Positions 45,308 to 55,158 of a stretch of 64,000 nucleotides of DNA are shown here, piece after piece (position 1 is the stretch's first letter; each line of letters begins with the position of its first letter). Position numbers and translations under genes: made by a program. Source of the stretch: Collinsella sp. AF23-4AC (GTDB taxonomy: Bacteria; Actinomycetota; Coriobacteriia; Coriobacteriales; Coriobacteriaceae); the NCBI RefSeq assembly GCF_003462685.1, contig NZ_QRVE01000006.1, positions 39,570 through 103,569 of the forward strand, given 5' to 3'. A model generated the notes under the pieces. The model did no database searches. It worked only from the letters and a program-made list of their open reading frames with translations, and was not told where the DNA came from.

Positions 45308-48300
45308 ATGCTTGATCGCCGTTCGTTACTTGTCGCCGGAGCGTCCTCGCTAGCGAGCATTATGTTGCCTCGCGTGCCGGGAAGCGAAAATGCCTTCCTG
45401 CTGCCGTTCGCGCCCACCGCGGCCTATGCCGACGAAGAAGACCCCTTCAGGGTGCTCGTTCTCTCGCGCACCATGTTCGGTGTGGTCGTGGTCGACGTCG
45501 CCAACAAGAATACGCCCATCAAGGGAGCACAGGTCACGCTCACGTCCCGCTACGCCGCAGGCAAGCAGCTCGCCGCCACGACCGATGACGAAGGCACGGC
45601 CATTTTTGAGGTCGCGCCGCTTTCGGAAGGCTACGTAGACGAGGCGACGCTTCTCGACGCGTACGACTTTAACGGCGGCATCTCCATTAGCATGGCGGGC
45701 TACCGCGATGTCGAGATTCCCCTCGCGCGTGTCCAAGGCGGCACCGCCATTACCGCACCCACACGTCCGCTCTCCGATGGCGAGCCGTACTTTCGACAGC
45801 TCACGTTCGACGAATGGGACATCCAGTACGCCGACGCCACGTTTATGGCAATGCCAGCGGACGACGCGGCAAACGAGCAGCCCGACACGCACGCCTTCAC
45901 TGTACAGGCTCATCTGCCGCAGGGCGGACAGGCAACGCTGCACGTCAACAAAGTGACGCCTGCCGCGGGCAGCTCACCCGAAACCGTCACGCAGATCGGT
46001 CAGATCAAGGCCAGCGCATCGGGTTCGGATAATCTGGCAACGTTCACACTCGAAGACAAGTTCCTCAATGCGGCATCGGGCCTTCTGGAAGAAGGGTGCA
46101 AGCTGCGCTTTGTCCTCGACTATCAGGGCAAAACCTACACGCTCTCATCCCCTATGGCCGTTGTCACCGCGCCGGCCGCAAAGTCGGAATCGGGCTCGAC
46201 CACCATCATTCCCACCACTATGGACCAAGAGATCACTCCGTTTGATTTCCCAGCGGCGTTTCCCGGCATCGGCGGCAACAAGTTCACCTGCTGGATGCCC
46301 TCGTTCCCCATTCTGTTCGATTTCTCGTTTGCCGGGTACGTACTGTTTGGCGGAGGATACAAACCAGCCAGCTATATGAACGATTCGGGCAATCCGGATC
46401 CGGAGTACTGGAAGAAGTCACCGCGTGAGTCGGGCGCCAAGCAGGCAAACCGCTACCTCGACGAGATGGAGGGGAAGTGGAATCAGTACAAGAGCATGAG
46501 CGCCGGTTCGGGCACCGATCCAAGGAACACCAAACTGCTTCGCCATCACTGCACACTGCTGTTTACGATGGATATCGCCACGCAGCTGTACGGATCGCTC
46601 GCCTACGACTGGGTGGGCAAAACCTGGGGTGATAACAACGACCCTGCATACGGCAATATTAAGGCCCTCTTCCAGGTAAGAACCGACCTCAATTGGACCG
46701 AGCAGTTTACCCTAGGACCAGTGCCGTTTTTCCTAAACGTCAACCCCTGGGTGCTAGCGAAGCTGGCGCTCGCCGTGGGCGCCCACACGCACGGTAGCGG
46801 CGCGGCGTTTTTCAAGAACATTTCGCTCGACTATTCCAACACGTCGGGCTCGTTCACCATCCAGATCGGACTTGCCGTCACCTTTGGAGCCGGCGTTGCA
46901 GGCGTCGCTTCGTCCGCCGTGCGTGGCGCCGCATCCCTCACGCTGTTCATTGGATACGAGAAGGCGGATGGACACCAGCTTCCGCGACTGCGCGTAGGTG
47001 CAGACGTCGATGTCGATGTGATACTCCAGTTCGTAATGTTCAAGTGGACCACCAAAGCTTGGTCGGGATCGTGGCCCACACTCCTCGATTCGTGGAATAT
47101 GTCGGTGAACAACGGCGACCAGTATGTACTCCAGCGCTCTGAGCTTGCATTGGGTGGGGATACGCCTTATACGCTGGATGCCTGCTTCGGCTCGGCCGGC
47201 AACGCCGAGGCAGGTGGTGTGCCGCAGTTTATCGCATCGGCCACCATTGTCACCAACGCCGAGCTGCTCGCACGCGCCGAGGTTAAGGCCACTGCCGTAA
47301 ACGTCGCGTCTGTCGTACGCGATTGGAATCAAGCGGTCACGCGCATTGAGCTCGAGGCGGATGCAGAAAGCGACGACACGGGACAGATCGAGCATTTCGT
47401 CCATGCACTGATAGAAAACGACGAAAATGCCGCGCCGATGTATGAGTACACCTACATCGGTCAGGCAACGAACGCCGTTGCGGACCCCAACGCCAATTCT
47501 GCCGGCGTGTCGGAGGACGAGCGTGGCGGTATCAAGCCCTCGAGCGACAACGTGCTGTTTGCTGGCGTGCTCAGCGAAGCCCACATGAAGCTGACAATGA
47601 TTGCCGGCGTAGAATGCCTGTTCCGTATCGCCTCGGTGTGCTACGGCGACAATGGCCGCTCGCGCCTGGTGGTGCACACAAGGGCAAACGGCACGTGGTC
47701 CGCCCCCACGCCCGTGGACTTTCCCCTTGGGTTTGGCGAGGGCGACGTGGAGCGCGACGGCATATACGATTACGACTTCGACGTGGTGGAATATACGGAC
47801 GGGAGGGGAAACCAGGACGCCTACGTGCTGCTGGTCTCCGGCGAGCGCCCCGACGGCGACAACACCCTTTTCGATACGGCAAGCACAGCCGGCATACTGT
47901 CCGTCGTGCGCCTGCGCATAAGTAATGACGAGATACGCGTGGTGTCGCATACGTCATGGCGCAGCATCTCGCGCGGCCGCCTGCAAGAGGATGGCCACCA
48001 TTGCCTGCAGTGCCCGCGTATCACGGTGGGCAAGACGCTGGTCGACGGGCGCCTGTCGGGTGCCTACCTCCACCGCCACGGAACCACCGCAGAAAAGGCG
48101 CTCGGCAGCGAGGCTGAGGTTGCGCTGGAGTGCTTTACCCTGTGGTCGGACGTTTCGGGCGACAGCCTGACGTTCCGCCAAGTTCTCCGCTTTCCGCAAG
48201 CACCGTCGAGTATCGAGCTGGGCGAACCCGAAACTATCAACGGCAAAATGGTGGTGCCCGTTGCGTACGAGACCGCAGACGGCTGCGGCTGCGCATCGTA

Positions 48301-49657
48301 CGCCGTGATCGGCCAGTCCATTGCGGGCTGGGGCGTTATGTCACCAGATGCCACAGTACCCCGTGCGGTGCCGTGGCCACAACATTCGGGCTTTTTGGCA
48401 ACCGTCAACGAGCAACTGCAGCATATTACTTGGACGCGAGGCGCATCGGCATTTGCAACGCAGCCCGTGGGTGCCGCAGGCTGTGGCCCGGCATCGTTTA
48501 GCGTAAGCAACAACGGCAGGTGCGTGCTCTATGTAGAGAACACCGATGGCAAGGTGGGACAAACCTACGACGAAGAAGGCAACCCGGTAGCAGTGATGGG
48601 CAAGCACTTCCGCATCTTCGCCAGCACCTTGGCAGGCGATCTGTTCACGGAGCCGTTCGTGATGTGCGAACTGGACCATCCCGTCGATCAGATAACGACA
48701 TTTTTGACGTCGGGAGGCATGCTCTCCACGCTCGCCACGCACATTGTGAGCGCAGAGAAGAGCGAGGCAGAGCTACACGGCATCGAAGTGCCCTTGGTGG
48801 CGTGCGCCACTCCGACGGGGGCGGTCGCCACCTCGGGCGCGGTGGTGCCCGGAGCAGCAGGCGAATCCTTCATGGTCACGGTGCGAAACGACGGCAACAC
48901 CTTGCTGACCGCCGGCACGATCGATCTGTACCGAGAGGGCTCCAGCCAGCCGTTCTCCAGCGCATCCATCGGATTCGGAGTGAACGCACGTATGGCATCG
49001 ATCTACGATCCGGAGCTTGCCGAGGACGCTTCGGCCAACGACATGGCACACGTGAAGTACGCACTCGAGACGCTGGGCGCACGTTTTGCGACGCACCCGC
49101 TGGTAGCCGACAACGGCAACGCCGTGCTGGCACCGGGTTGCACGGCACAGTTCCGCATGAGCTTCGCCATCCCCGAGAGCTGGAGCGACGAGGTGGGCAA
49201 ACGCGTAACGCTATATGCGAAGGCGCGTAATCTGGTGGCGCTCGATCCCGTAACGCTCGAGGAAATTCGACCGGGCGCAAACTCGGCGCTGGGTGCCGTA
49301 CTGCACGAGCTTCATGTGCCCGACGCGGCATGCGAGCGCTCAGAAGTTCAGGTCGGCGTCTGCGACAGCGCGGATACGACAGGACTTCACGACGCCCCGA
49401 TGACGATTGATGGCGATGGCGGCTCGAGTGGAGGTGGCTCCGGCGGAAGCAGCTCCGGCAGTGGCAAGGACCACGACACTAACAAGCGCTCCGGAAAAGC
49501 GGGCGCGCTCGCCGGCACGGGCGATGTCAACGCTCCCCTTACGGCAGCCGCTGCTGCACTCGCCGCAGCTGGTGCCGGCCTTGTCGCCTACAGTGCCCGC
49601 CGCACGGCGCTCGAAAACGACACCGCTAATAAGGTCAATTCGGATAGGCCTCGCTAG
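45308..49657 (+). CDS. 1449-aa cell-surface protein with RR signal and LAGTG C-terminal anchor
   Basis: A large secreted protein. The N-terminus (LDRRSLLVAGASSLASIML, then AYADEED cleavage zone) carries twin arginines before a hydrophobic stretch, compatible with Tat export. An Ig/SpaA-like module (GVVVVDVANKNTPIKGAQVTLTSR) covers about 55-160. A long central region with repeated Trp- and Gly-rich segments follows, then CARDB-like beta domains near 1180-1330. The C-terminus is a Gly/Ser linker, LAGTGD, a hydrophobic helix and ARR, a degenerate LPxTG sorting signal. GGGAG precedes the ATG. Function unknown. Confidence 0.8.
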   Translation: MLDRRSLLVAGASSLASIMLPRVPGSENAFLLPFAPTAAYADEEDPFRVLVLSRTMFGVVVVDVANKNTPIKGAQVTLTSRYAAGKQLAATTDDEGTAIFEVAPLSEGYVDEATLLDAYDFNGGISISMAGYRDVEIPLARVQGGTAITAPTRPLSDGEPYFRQLTFDEWDIQYADATFMAMPADDAANEQPDTHAFTVQAHLPQGGQATLHVNKVTPAAGSSPETVTQIGQIKASASGSDNLATFTLEDKFLNAASGLLEEGCKLRFVLDYQGKTYTLSSPMAVVTAPAAKSESGSTTIIPTTMDQEITPFDFPAAFPGIGGNKFTCWMPSFPILFDFSFAGYVLFGGGYKPASYMNDSGNPDPEYWKKSPRESGAKQANRYLDEMEGKWNQYKSMSAGSGTDPRNTKLLRHHCTLLFTMDIATQLYGSLAYDWVGKTWGDNNDPAYGNIKALFQVRTDLNWTEQFTLGPVPFFLNVNPWVLAKLALAVGAHTHGSGAAFFKNISLDYSNTSGSFTIQIGLAVTFGAGVAGVASSAVRGAASLTLFIGYEKADGHQLPRLRVGADVDVDVILQFVMFKWTTKAWSGSWPTLLDSWNMSVNNGDQYVLQRSELALGGDTPYTLDACFGSAGNAEAGGVPQFIASATIVTNAELLARAEVKATAVNVASVVRDWNQAVTRIELEADAESDDTGQIEHFVHALIENDENAAPMYEYTYIGQATNAVADPNANSAGVSEDERGGIKPSSDNVLFAGVLSEAHMKLTMIAGVECLFRIASVCYGDNGRSRLVVHTRANGTWSAPTPVDFPLGFGEGDVERDGIYDYDFDVVEYTDGRGNQDAYVLLVSGERPDGDNTLFDTASTAGILSVVRLRISNDEIRVVSHTSWRSISRGRLQEDGHHCLQCPRITVGKTLVDGRLSGAYLHRHGTTAEKALGSEAEVALECFTLWSDVSGDSLTFRQVLRFPQAPSSIELGEPETINGKMVVPVAYETADGCGCASYAVIGQSIAGWGVMSPDATVPRAVPWPQHSGFLATVNEQLQHITWTRGASAFATQPVGAAGCGPASFSVSNNGRCVLYVENTDGKVGQTYDEEGNPVAVMGKHFRIFASTLAGDLFTEPFVMCELDHPVDQITTFLTSGGMLSTLATHIVSAEKSEAELHGIEVPLVACATPTGAVATSGAVVPGAAGESFMVTVRNDGNTLLTAGTIDLYREGSSQPFSSASIGFGVNARMASIYDPELAEDASANDMAHVKYALETLGARFATHPLVADNGNAVLAPGCTAQFRMSFAIPESWSDEVGKRVTLYAKARNLVALDPVTLEEIRPGANSALGAVLHELHVPDAACERSEVQVGVCDSADTTGLHDAPMTIDGDGGSSGGGSGGSSSGSGKDHDTNKRSGKAGALAGTGDVNAPLTAAAAALAAAGAGLVAYSARRTALENDTANKVNSDRPR

Positions 49658-49707
49658 CTCCTAGTTACTTTTGTGAGAGACGCCGACTCGGCTCATCGAA
49701 CATCAAA

Positions 49708-49741
49708 ATGGGCTGGTTCTGAATACCCAGAGCCAGCCCAT
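49708..49741. terminator. Terminator between surface protein and acetyltransferase genes
   Basis: Stem ATGGGCTGGTTCTG / CAGAGCCAGCCCAT (one wobble, small bulge), located between convergent genes. Confidence 0.75.
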
Positions 49742-49832
49742 TGCGCATTAGATGTCGCCGGCGGAATCGAGCTCGGCTTCCTCGCCCCGCATTCCACCGA
49801 GGACAGTGGGGCATTATCGTTTAAAAGCTCGG

Positions 49833-50393
49833 TTATTGTTCGATGACCTTCTTGACGACTGCGGGGACGCCTGCCGCCACCACGTTGTCCGGAAGGTCTT
49901 CCGTCACGACGCTGCCCGCGGAAATTACGCAACCGCTGCCGATGGTAACCCCCTGCAACACGGACACGTTCGCGCCAAACCAGCAGTTATCGCCAACAAC
50001 AATGGGCAGAGCCCTCTCGAGACCCAAGTTGCGCTCTTTTGCCCCAAGGGGATGCGAAGCGGTGTAGAAGCCGCAAAACGGCCCAATAAACACGTTGTCA
50101 CCAAAGGTAATAGAGCCACCGTCCATAAAGTAGCAGCCATGGTTCACAAAGCAGCCGTCGCCAAAGGTTGTCTTGTCCCCGTAGTCAAAGTAGGCAGGCG
50201 AAAGGATCGTCAGCCCCGCCGGAAGATCGGTATCGAGCAAGGTTTTTAGGGCGTCAAGCTGCGCGTTGCTTCCGGGTTTTCCCATATTGAAGTCATAGCA
50301 GAGCTCCTCTGCCCTCGCCCGTTTTGCCAGAAGCTCCTCGTCAAAGTTGGCATCATGCCACTCCCCGCGCTCCATCTTCTCTTTCTCGGTCAC
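49833..50393 (-). CDS. Maltose/galactoside O-acetyltransferase family enzyme
   Basis: A 186-aa left-handed beta-helix acetyltransferase (LbH_MAT). The N-terminal helix (EKMERGEWHDANFDEELLAKRARAEELCYDFN) is the Mac domain. Hexapeptide repeats run from about residue 70 (FGDGCFVNHGCYFMDGG..), with the catalytic-type His in FYTASHPLG and IGSGCVISAGSVVTEDLP. It acetylates sugars such as maltose or galactosides. GTG at 50393 follows GAGGGGG at 6 nt; the upstream TTG lacks a site. Confidence 0.88.
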   Translation of the reverse strand: MTEKEKMERGEWHDANFDEELLAKRARAEELCYDFNMGKPGSNAQLDALKTLLDTDLPAGLTILSPAYFDYGDKTTFGDGCFVNHGCYFMDGGSITFGDNVFIGPFCGFYTASHPLGAKERNLGLERALPIVVGDNCWFGANVSVLQGVTIGSGCVISAGSVVTEDLPDNVVAAGVPAVVKKVIEQ

Positions 50394-50629
50394 TGTGAGC
50401 CCCCTCAAACAACATGCAGTCTTGATGCGGCAATTCTATCAGCCGATAAGCCACGGTTTTAACGCGAAAGCCGCAGCGAGCAGGAGATGGTCGCAGAAGC
50501 CAAACGTCACCGGCTTCGAACGTGCGTTCGATGGATTTCGTGTTAGGTGGAATCGCCCAAGGCCCGGGCTATGCTACCTTGACTATCTATATGACTAAAA
50601 CGCAGCAAGGGAGCACCGAGAGAGCGAGT

Positions 50630-52627
50630 ATGGCAAAAAACACCGCAAACTATGGTAACGACAGTATCCGCCAGCTCAAGGACGAGGAGCGCGTACGCCT
50701 GCGCCCCGCCGTCATCTTTGGCTCGGACGGACTCGACGGTTGTGCGCATGCCGCCTTTGAGATCCTGTCCAACGCCGTTGACGAGGCGCGCCAGGGCTAC
50801 GGCAAGCTCATCACCCTTACCGCCTTTCGCGATGGTTCCATTCAGGTAGAAGACAACGGCCGTGGCTGCCCGCTCGACTGGAACCCCTCCGAGAAGCGCT
50901 TTAACTGGGAGCTCGTCTTTTGCGAGCTCTACGCAGGTGGCAAATACAACAACAACCAGGGCGGCGACTACGACTTCTCGCTCGGTACCAACGGCCTGGG
51001 CTCGTGCGCGACCCAGTACGCATCCGAGTACATGGACGTCACGGTTTGGCGCGACGGCAACAAGTACTCCCTGCACTTTAAGAAGGGCAAGGTCGTTGGC
51101 GCCAAAAAGAAAGCGCTTGAGATTGAGCCCAGCGACGAGGACCGCACCGGCACCACCATCAAGTGGCGCCCCGATCTTGAGGTCTTTACCTCGATCAGCA
51201 TTCCCCACGACTGGTATCGCGAGACCATGCGCCGCCAGGCCGTGGTCAACGCCAACGTGACCTTCCGCCTGCGCATTGAGGGCGACGATGGCGAGTTTTC
51301 CGAAGAGGACTTCTGCTACCCCAAGGGCATCGAAGACTACGTGCTCGAGAAGGTCGGTACCGACTACCTCACCGAGCCCTTCTTCATCGAGGCCGACCGT
51401 CGCGGTCGCGACCGCGAGGACCTGCCTGATTACAACGTAAAGATCACCGCGTGCATGTGCTTCTCTCGCACCTTCATGATGCAGGAGTACTACCACAACT
51501 CATCGTGGCTCGAGAACGGCGGCTCGCCCGAGAAGGCGGCCCGCAGTGCTCTGACCAGCGCCATCGACGCCTACATCAAGCAACAGGGCAAGTACAACAA
51601 AAACGAGAGCGGCATCAAATGGCAGGACGTCCAGGACTGCTTGGTGCTGGTGACCAACTGCTTCTCCACCCAGACGTCCTACGAAAACCAGACTAAGAAG
51701 GCCATCAACAACCGCTTTATCCAGCAGGCTATGACTGCCTTCTTTAAGGAGCGCCTCTCGACCTACTTGATCGAGAACAAGGACGCTGCCAACAAGATCA
51801 TGGAGCAGGTGCTCATCAACAAGCGTTCGCGCGAGAACGCCGAGAAGACGCGTCAGAGCATCAAGACCAACCTGCAGCAGAAGACCGACATGGCCAACCG
51901 CGTGCAAAAGTTCATCGACTGCCGCTCCAAGGACAAGAGCCGCCGCGAGATCTACATCGTAGAGGGCGACTCGGCAGCAGGCGCCATTCGCACCTCGCGC
52001 GATGCCGAGTTCCAAGGCGTTATGCCCGTCCGCGGTAAGATCCTCAACTGCCTGAAGGAGGACTATCCGCGCATCTTTAAGTCCGACATCATCATGGACC
52101 TTATGCGCGTGCTGGGCTGCGGCGTGGAAATCAAGGACAAGCGCATCAAGAACCTCGGTGCCTTTGACCTGGATAACCTCAACTGGAACAAGGTCATCAT
52201 CTGTACGGACGCCGACGTCGACGGTTATCACATCCGCACGCTCGTGCTCACCATGCTCTACCGCCTGGTGCCCACGCTTATCGACGAGGGCTACGTGTAT
52301 ATCGCCGAGTCACCGCTCTACGAGATCAACTGCAAAGAAAAGACCTACTTTGCCTACACCGAGCTCGAAAAGAACGGCATCCTCAAAGAGATCGGCGACC
52401 AGAAGTGCTCCATCAACCGCTCCAAGGGTCTTGGTGAGAACGACCCGGACATGATGTGGCTCACCACCATGAACCCCGAGACGCGTCGTCTGATCAAGGT
52501 GGAGCCCGAGGACGTCACCAAAATGGAAACCATGTTCAACCTGTTGCTGGGCAACGACGAGGCGGGCCGCAAGCGCCATATCTCGGAGCACGGCAAGGAA
52601 TACCTGGACCAGCTGGACCTGCAATAG
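50630..52627 (+). CDS. Type IIA DNA topoisomerase ATPase/Toprim subunit (GyrB/ParE-like)
   Basis: A 665-aa protein. GHKL ATPase domain: NAVDEA (near 48), EDNGRGCPLD (near 78) and GTNGLGSCATQYAS (near 117). Toprim domain: EGDSAAGAIR (near 445), RGKILNC and CTDADVDGYHIRTL (near 525). It differs from canonical GyrB in the opening (PAVIFGSDGLDGCAHAAFEILSN instead of PGMYIG) and inserts a long charged region near 370-400. It forms a complex with the next gene's product. Probably a decatenase or accessory gyrase; the canonical gyrAB would lie elsewhere. Confidence 0.86.
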   Translation: MAKNTANYGNDSIRQLKDEERVRLRPAVIFGSDGLDGCAHAAFEILSNAVDEARQGYGKLITLTAFRDGSIQVEDNGRGCPLDWNPSEKRFNWELVFCELYAGGKYNNNQGGDYDFSLGTNGLGSCATQYASEYMDVTVWRDGNKYSLHFKKGKVVGAKKKALEIEPSDEDRTGTTIKWRPDLEVFTSISIPHDWYRETMRRQAVVNANVTFRLRIEGDDGEFSEEDFCYPKGIEDYVLEKVGTDYLTEPFFIEADRRGRDREDLPDYNVKITACMCFSRTFMMQEYYHNSSWLENGGSPEKAARSALTSAIDAYIKQQGKYNKNESGIKWQDVQDCLVLVTNCFSTQTSYENQTKKAINNRFIQQAMTAFFKERLSTYLIENKDAANKIMEQVLINKRSRENAEKTRQSIKTNLQQKTDMANRVQKFIDCRSKDKSRREIYIVEGDSAAGAIRTSRDAEFQGVMPVRGKILNCLKEDYPRIFKSDIIMDLMRVLGCGVEIKDKRIKNLGAFDLDNLNWNKVIICTDADVDGYHIRTLVLTMLYRLVPTLIDEGYVYIAESPLYEINCKEKTYFAYTELEKNGILKEIGDQKCSINRSKGLGENDPDMMWLTTMNPETRRLIKVEPEDVTKMETMFNLLLGNDEAGRKRHISEHGKEYLDQLDLQ

Positions 52628-52672
52628 CAGCAAATCGATAACGACGGCCCATAAGAAGTTCAAGAGGATATC

Positions 52673-54913
52673 GTGGCAAAGAAGAAGACGAAGAACCAGC
52701 CAAAGAAAAAGCAGGTCAACGCCGAGAACGTCATCGGCCTGCACTCCGAGGTCACCGACCAGCCGATCACGCAGACGCTCGAGGTCAACTACATGCCCTA
52801 CGCCATGAGCGTCAACGTCTCGCGTGCGTTCCCCGAGATCGACGGCTTTAAGCCCTCGCACCGCAAGCTGCTCTACACCATGTACAAGATGGGCCTGCTC
52901 AAGGGCGAGCGCCAGAAGAGCGCTAACATCGTGGGCCAGACCATGAAGCTCAACCCGCATGGCGATGCCGCGATCTACGAGACGATGGTGCGTCTGGCTA
53001 CCGGCAACGAGGCGCTGCTCGCCCCCTTCGTGGAGTCGAAGGGCAACTTTGGCAAGTACTATTCGGGCGACCTGAGCTACGCCGCTTCGCGTTACACCGA
53101 GGCCAAGCTCTCCCCCATCAGCGCCGAGATCTTCAAGGACATCGACAAGGACCCGGTCGACTTCGTCGACAGCTACGACGGCGCCATGAAGGAGCCGCGC
53201 CTGCTGCCCACCACGTTCCCCAACATCCTTGTCTCGGCCAATAAGGGTATCGGCGTCGCCATGGCGTCCGACATCTGCGGTTTCAACCTCAACGAGGTCT
53301 GCACCGCCACGATGCACTACCTGCAGGATCCCGACTGCGACCTGCTCGAGTACATGCCCATGCCCGACTTCTCGACCGGCGGCGAGATTATCTACCGCCG
53401 CGAGGAGATGGAGAAGATCGTCGAGACCGGCCTGGGCAGCTTCCAGATCCGCTCCCGCTGGCGCTGGATTCCCGAAGAGCGCATCATCGAGGTGTACGAG
53501 ATCCCCTACACCACCAAGACCGATGTCATCATCGAGCGCATCGTCAAGCTCTCCAAGGAGGGCAAGGTCAAGGAGATCGCAGACATCCGCGATGAAACCG
53601 ACCTTTCGGGTCTGCGTATCGCCATCGACCTTAAGCGCGGTGTCGACCCCGACAAGCTCATGGCCAAGCTCTATCGCTCGACCACGCTGCAGGATTCGTT
53701 CTCGTGCAACTTCAACGTGCTCGTCGACGGCTATCCCCGTGTTATGGGCGTGCGCCAGATTCTGCACGAGTGGGTCAAGTGGCGTATTGAGTCCACGCGT
53801 CGCCGCATTAACTTTGACCTGGGCAAAAAGTCCGAGCGCCTGCACCTGCTGCACGGCCTCGAGGCGATTCTGCTCGATATCGACAAGGCCATCGCCATCA
53901 TCCGCGGCACCAAGCTCGAAGCCGAGGTCGTGCCCAACCTTATGAAGGGTTTCGATATCGACGAGACCCAGGCCGAGTTTGTTGCCGAACTTAAGCTCCG
54001 CAACATCAACGAGGAGTACATCCTCAACCGCACCAAGGACATCGCCAAGCTCGAGGGCGAGATTGCCGAGCTTGAGGAGATCCTCTCCAGCGAGGAGAAC
54101 ATCAAGAAGGTCATCAGCGACGAGCTGGCCGCGGTCAACAAGAAGTACGTGATGCCGCGCCGCACGGGCAGGATCGAGCCCCATGAGGTTATCGAGGTAA
54201 GCTTGGAGCCCGAGGTCGAGGAGTACCCGGTTACCATCATGCTCTCGCGCGACGGCTACCTCAAGAAGATGACGGACCGCGTGCTCAAGAAGGCGACCAC
54301 GCTCAAGTACAAGGACGGCGACAAACCCTTTATCGAGTTCCCGTCCTCCAACACCCACGAGCTGCTGGTCTTTACCAACAAGAGCCAGGTGTACAAGTGC
54401 AAGGTCGCGGCGTTTGAGGATACCAAGTCGGCCCAGCTGGGCTCGTATCTGCCGACCGACCTCGAGATGGAACCCGACGAGAGCGTCATCTGGGTCATCG
54501 ACCCCGAGGACTACAAGGCCGACGTGCTGTTTGTCTTTGAGAACGGCCGCGTGGTGCGCGTCGCACTTGCCGGATACGTCACCAAGACCAACCGCAAACG
54601 CCTGAAGAACGCTATCTACGGCGGCAGCAAGCTGCTGTATGCCCAGGTACTCAAGGAAGATCGCGACATCGCGCTGGTCTCGAGCGACTATCGTTTGATG
54701 AACTTCAACACGTCGCTGCTCAAGACCAAGACGACTACCAACACGCAGGGCGTCCAGGCCTTTACCGCCAAGAAGGGCCGCTCGGTCACCACCGTCGGCA
54801 CAACCGAGGAGATCCTTGGCGCCGGCGTCTCCGCCGAGAAGTTCACCGCGCAGAGCCTCCCCTCTGCCGGTGCCCTCATGAAAGAAAACGACATGCCGAG
54901 CCTGTTTGACTAG
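52673..54913 (+). CDS. Type IIA DNA topoisomerase cleavage subunit (GyrA/ParC-like)
   Basis: A 746-aa protein. The breakage-reunion domain has PYAMSVNVSRAFPEIDGFKPSHRKLLYTMYKMG (near 42-75) and the catalytic tyrosine in YAASRYTEAKLSP (near 143). A coiled-coil tower (LEGEIAELEEILSSEENIKKVI) is near 460. The C-terminal domain has GyrA-type beta-propeller-like repeats but lacks an obvious GyrA box, so ParC-like function is possible. GTG start, AGAGGA upstream, 45 bp after the B subunit gene. A strong terminator follows. Confidence 0.86.
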   Translation: MAKKKTKNQPKKKQVNAENVIGLHSEVTDQPITQTLEVNYMPYAMSVNVSRAFPEIDGFKPSHRKLLYTMYKMGLLKGERQKSANIVGQTMKLNPHGDAAIYETMVRLATGNEALLAPFVESKGNFGKYYSGDLSYAASRYTEAKLSPISAEIFKDIDKDPVDFVDSYDGAMKEPRLLPTTFPNILVSANKGIGVAMASDICGFNLNEVCTATMHYLQDPDCDLLEYMPMPDFSTGGEIIYRREEMEKIVETGLGSFQIRSRWRWIPEERIIEVYEIPYTTKTDVIIERIVKLSKEGKVKEIADIRDETDLSGLRIAIDLKRGVDPDKLMAKLYRSTTLQDSFSCNFNVLVDGYPRVMGVRQILHEWVKWRIESTRRRINFDLGKKSERLHLLHGLEAILLDIDKAIAIIRGTKLEAEVVPNLMKGFDIDETQAEFVAELKLRNINEEYILNRTKDIAKLEGEIAELEEILSSEENIKKVISDELAAVNKKYVMPRRTGRIEPHEVIEVSLEPEVEEYPVTIMLSRDGYLKKMTDRVLKKATTLKYKDGDKPFIEFPSSNTHELLVFTNKSQVYKCKVAAFEDTKSAQLGSYLPTDLEMEPDESVIWVIDPEDYKADVLFVFENGRVVRVALAGYVTKTNRKRLKNAIYGGSKLLYAQVLKEDRDIALVSSDYRLMNFNTSLLKTKTTTNTQGVQAFTAKKGRSVTTVGTTEEILGAGVSAEKFTAQSLPSAGALMKENDMPSLFD

Positions 54914-54949
54914 GACGACGGCAACGAGATCGTTAGATACTTCGCAAAG

Positions 54950-54993
54950 CGACGAGGCCCGGAACGCAACGGCATTGCGCCCGGGACTCGTCG
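54950..54993 (+). terminator. Rho-independent terminator of the topoisomerase operon
   Basis: Long stem (CGACGAG..CCCGG / CCGGG..CTCGTCG) followed by TTTTTCTT. Confidence 0.9.
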
Positions 54994-55011
54994 TTTTTCT
55001 TCTCAACTATT

Positions 55012-55057
55012 TTTTAACGCAGATAAATTGATTTCTGCTTATTTTTCTGCGTAAAAA
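55012..55057. repeat. AT-rich inverted repeat upstream of the AAA ATPase gene
   Basis: TTTTAACGCAGA and TCTGCGTAAAAA enclose 22 bp that contain a further TTTCTGC. It sits 38 bp before the three 19-bp repeats. Possible regulatory or promoter DNA. Confidence 0.4.
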
Positions 55058-55094
55058 TGTCAGCGTCACTGCTTCGATGCCCTTTGGTCAGTCG

Positions 55095-55151
55095 TTAGCA
55101 AAACTTGCAAAAATTAGCAAAAGTTGCAAAAATTAGCAAAACTTGCAAAGG
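55095..55151 (+). promoter_or_regulatory. Three tandem 19-bp repeats abutting the ribosome site
   Basis: TTAGCAAAACTTGCAAAAA is repeated three times end to end (55095, 55114, 55133) with at most three changes. The last copy runs into the AAAGGAG of the ATPase gene. It looks like an operator for the product's own helix-turn-helix domain. Confidence 0.65.
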
Positions 55152-55158
55152 AGCTACC

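Noticed and set aside
52310..55006. 898-codon minus-strand frame opposite the GyrA-like gene
   Set aside because: Shadow frame; no domain motifs and no ribosome site, while the plus strand has clear topoisomerase motifs.
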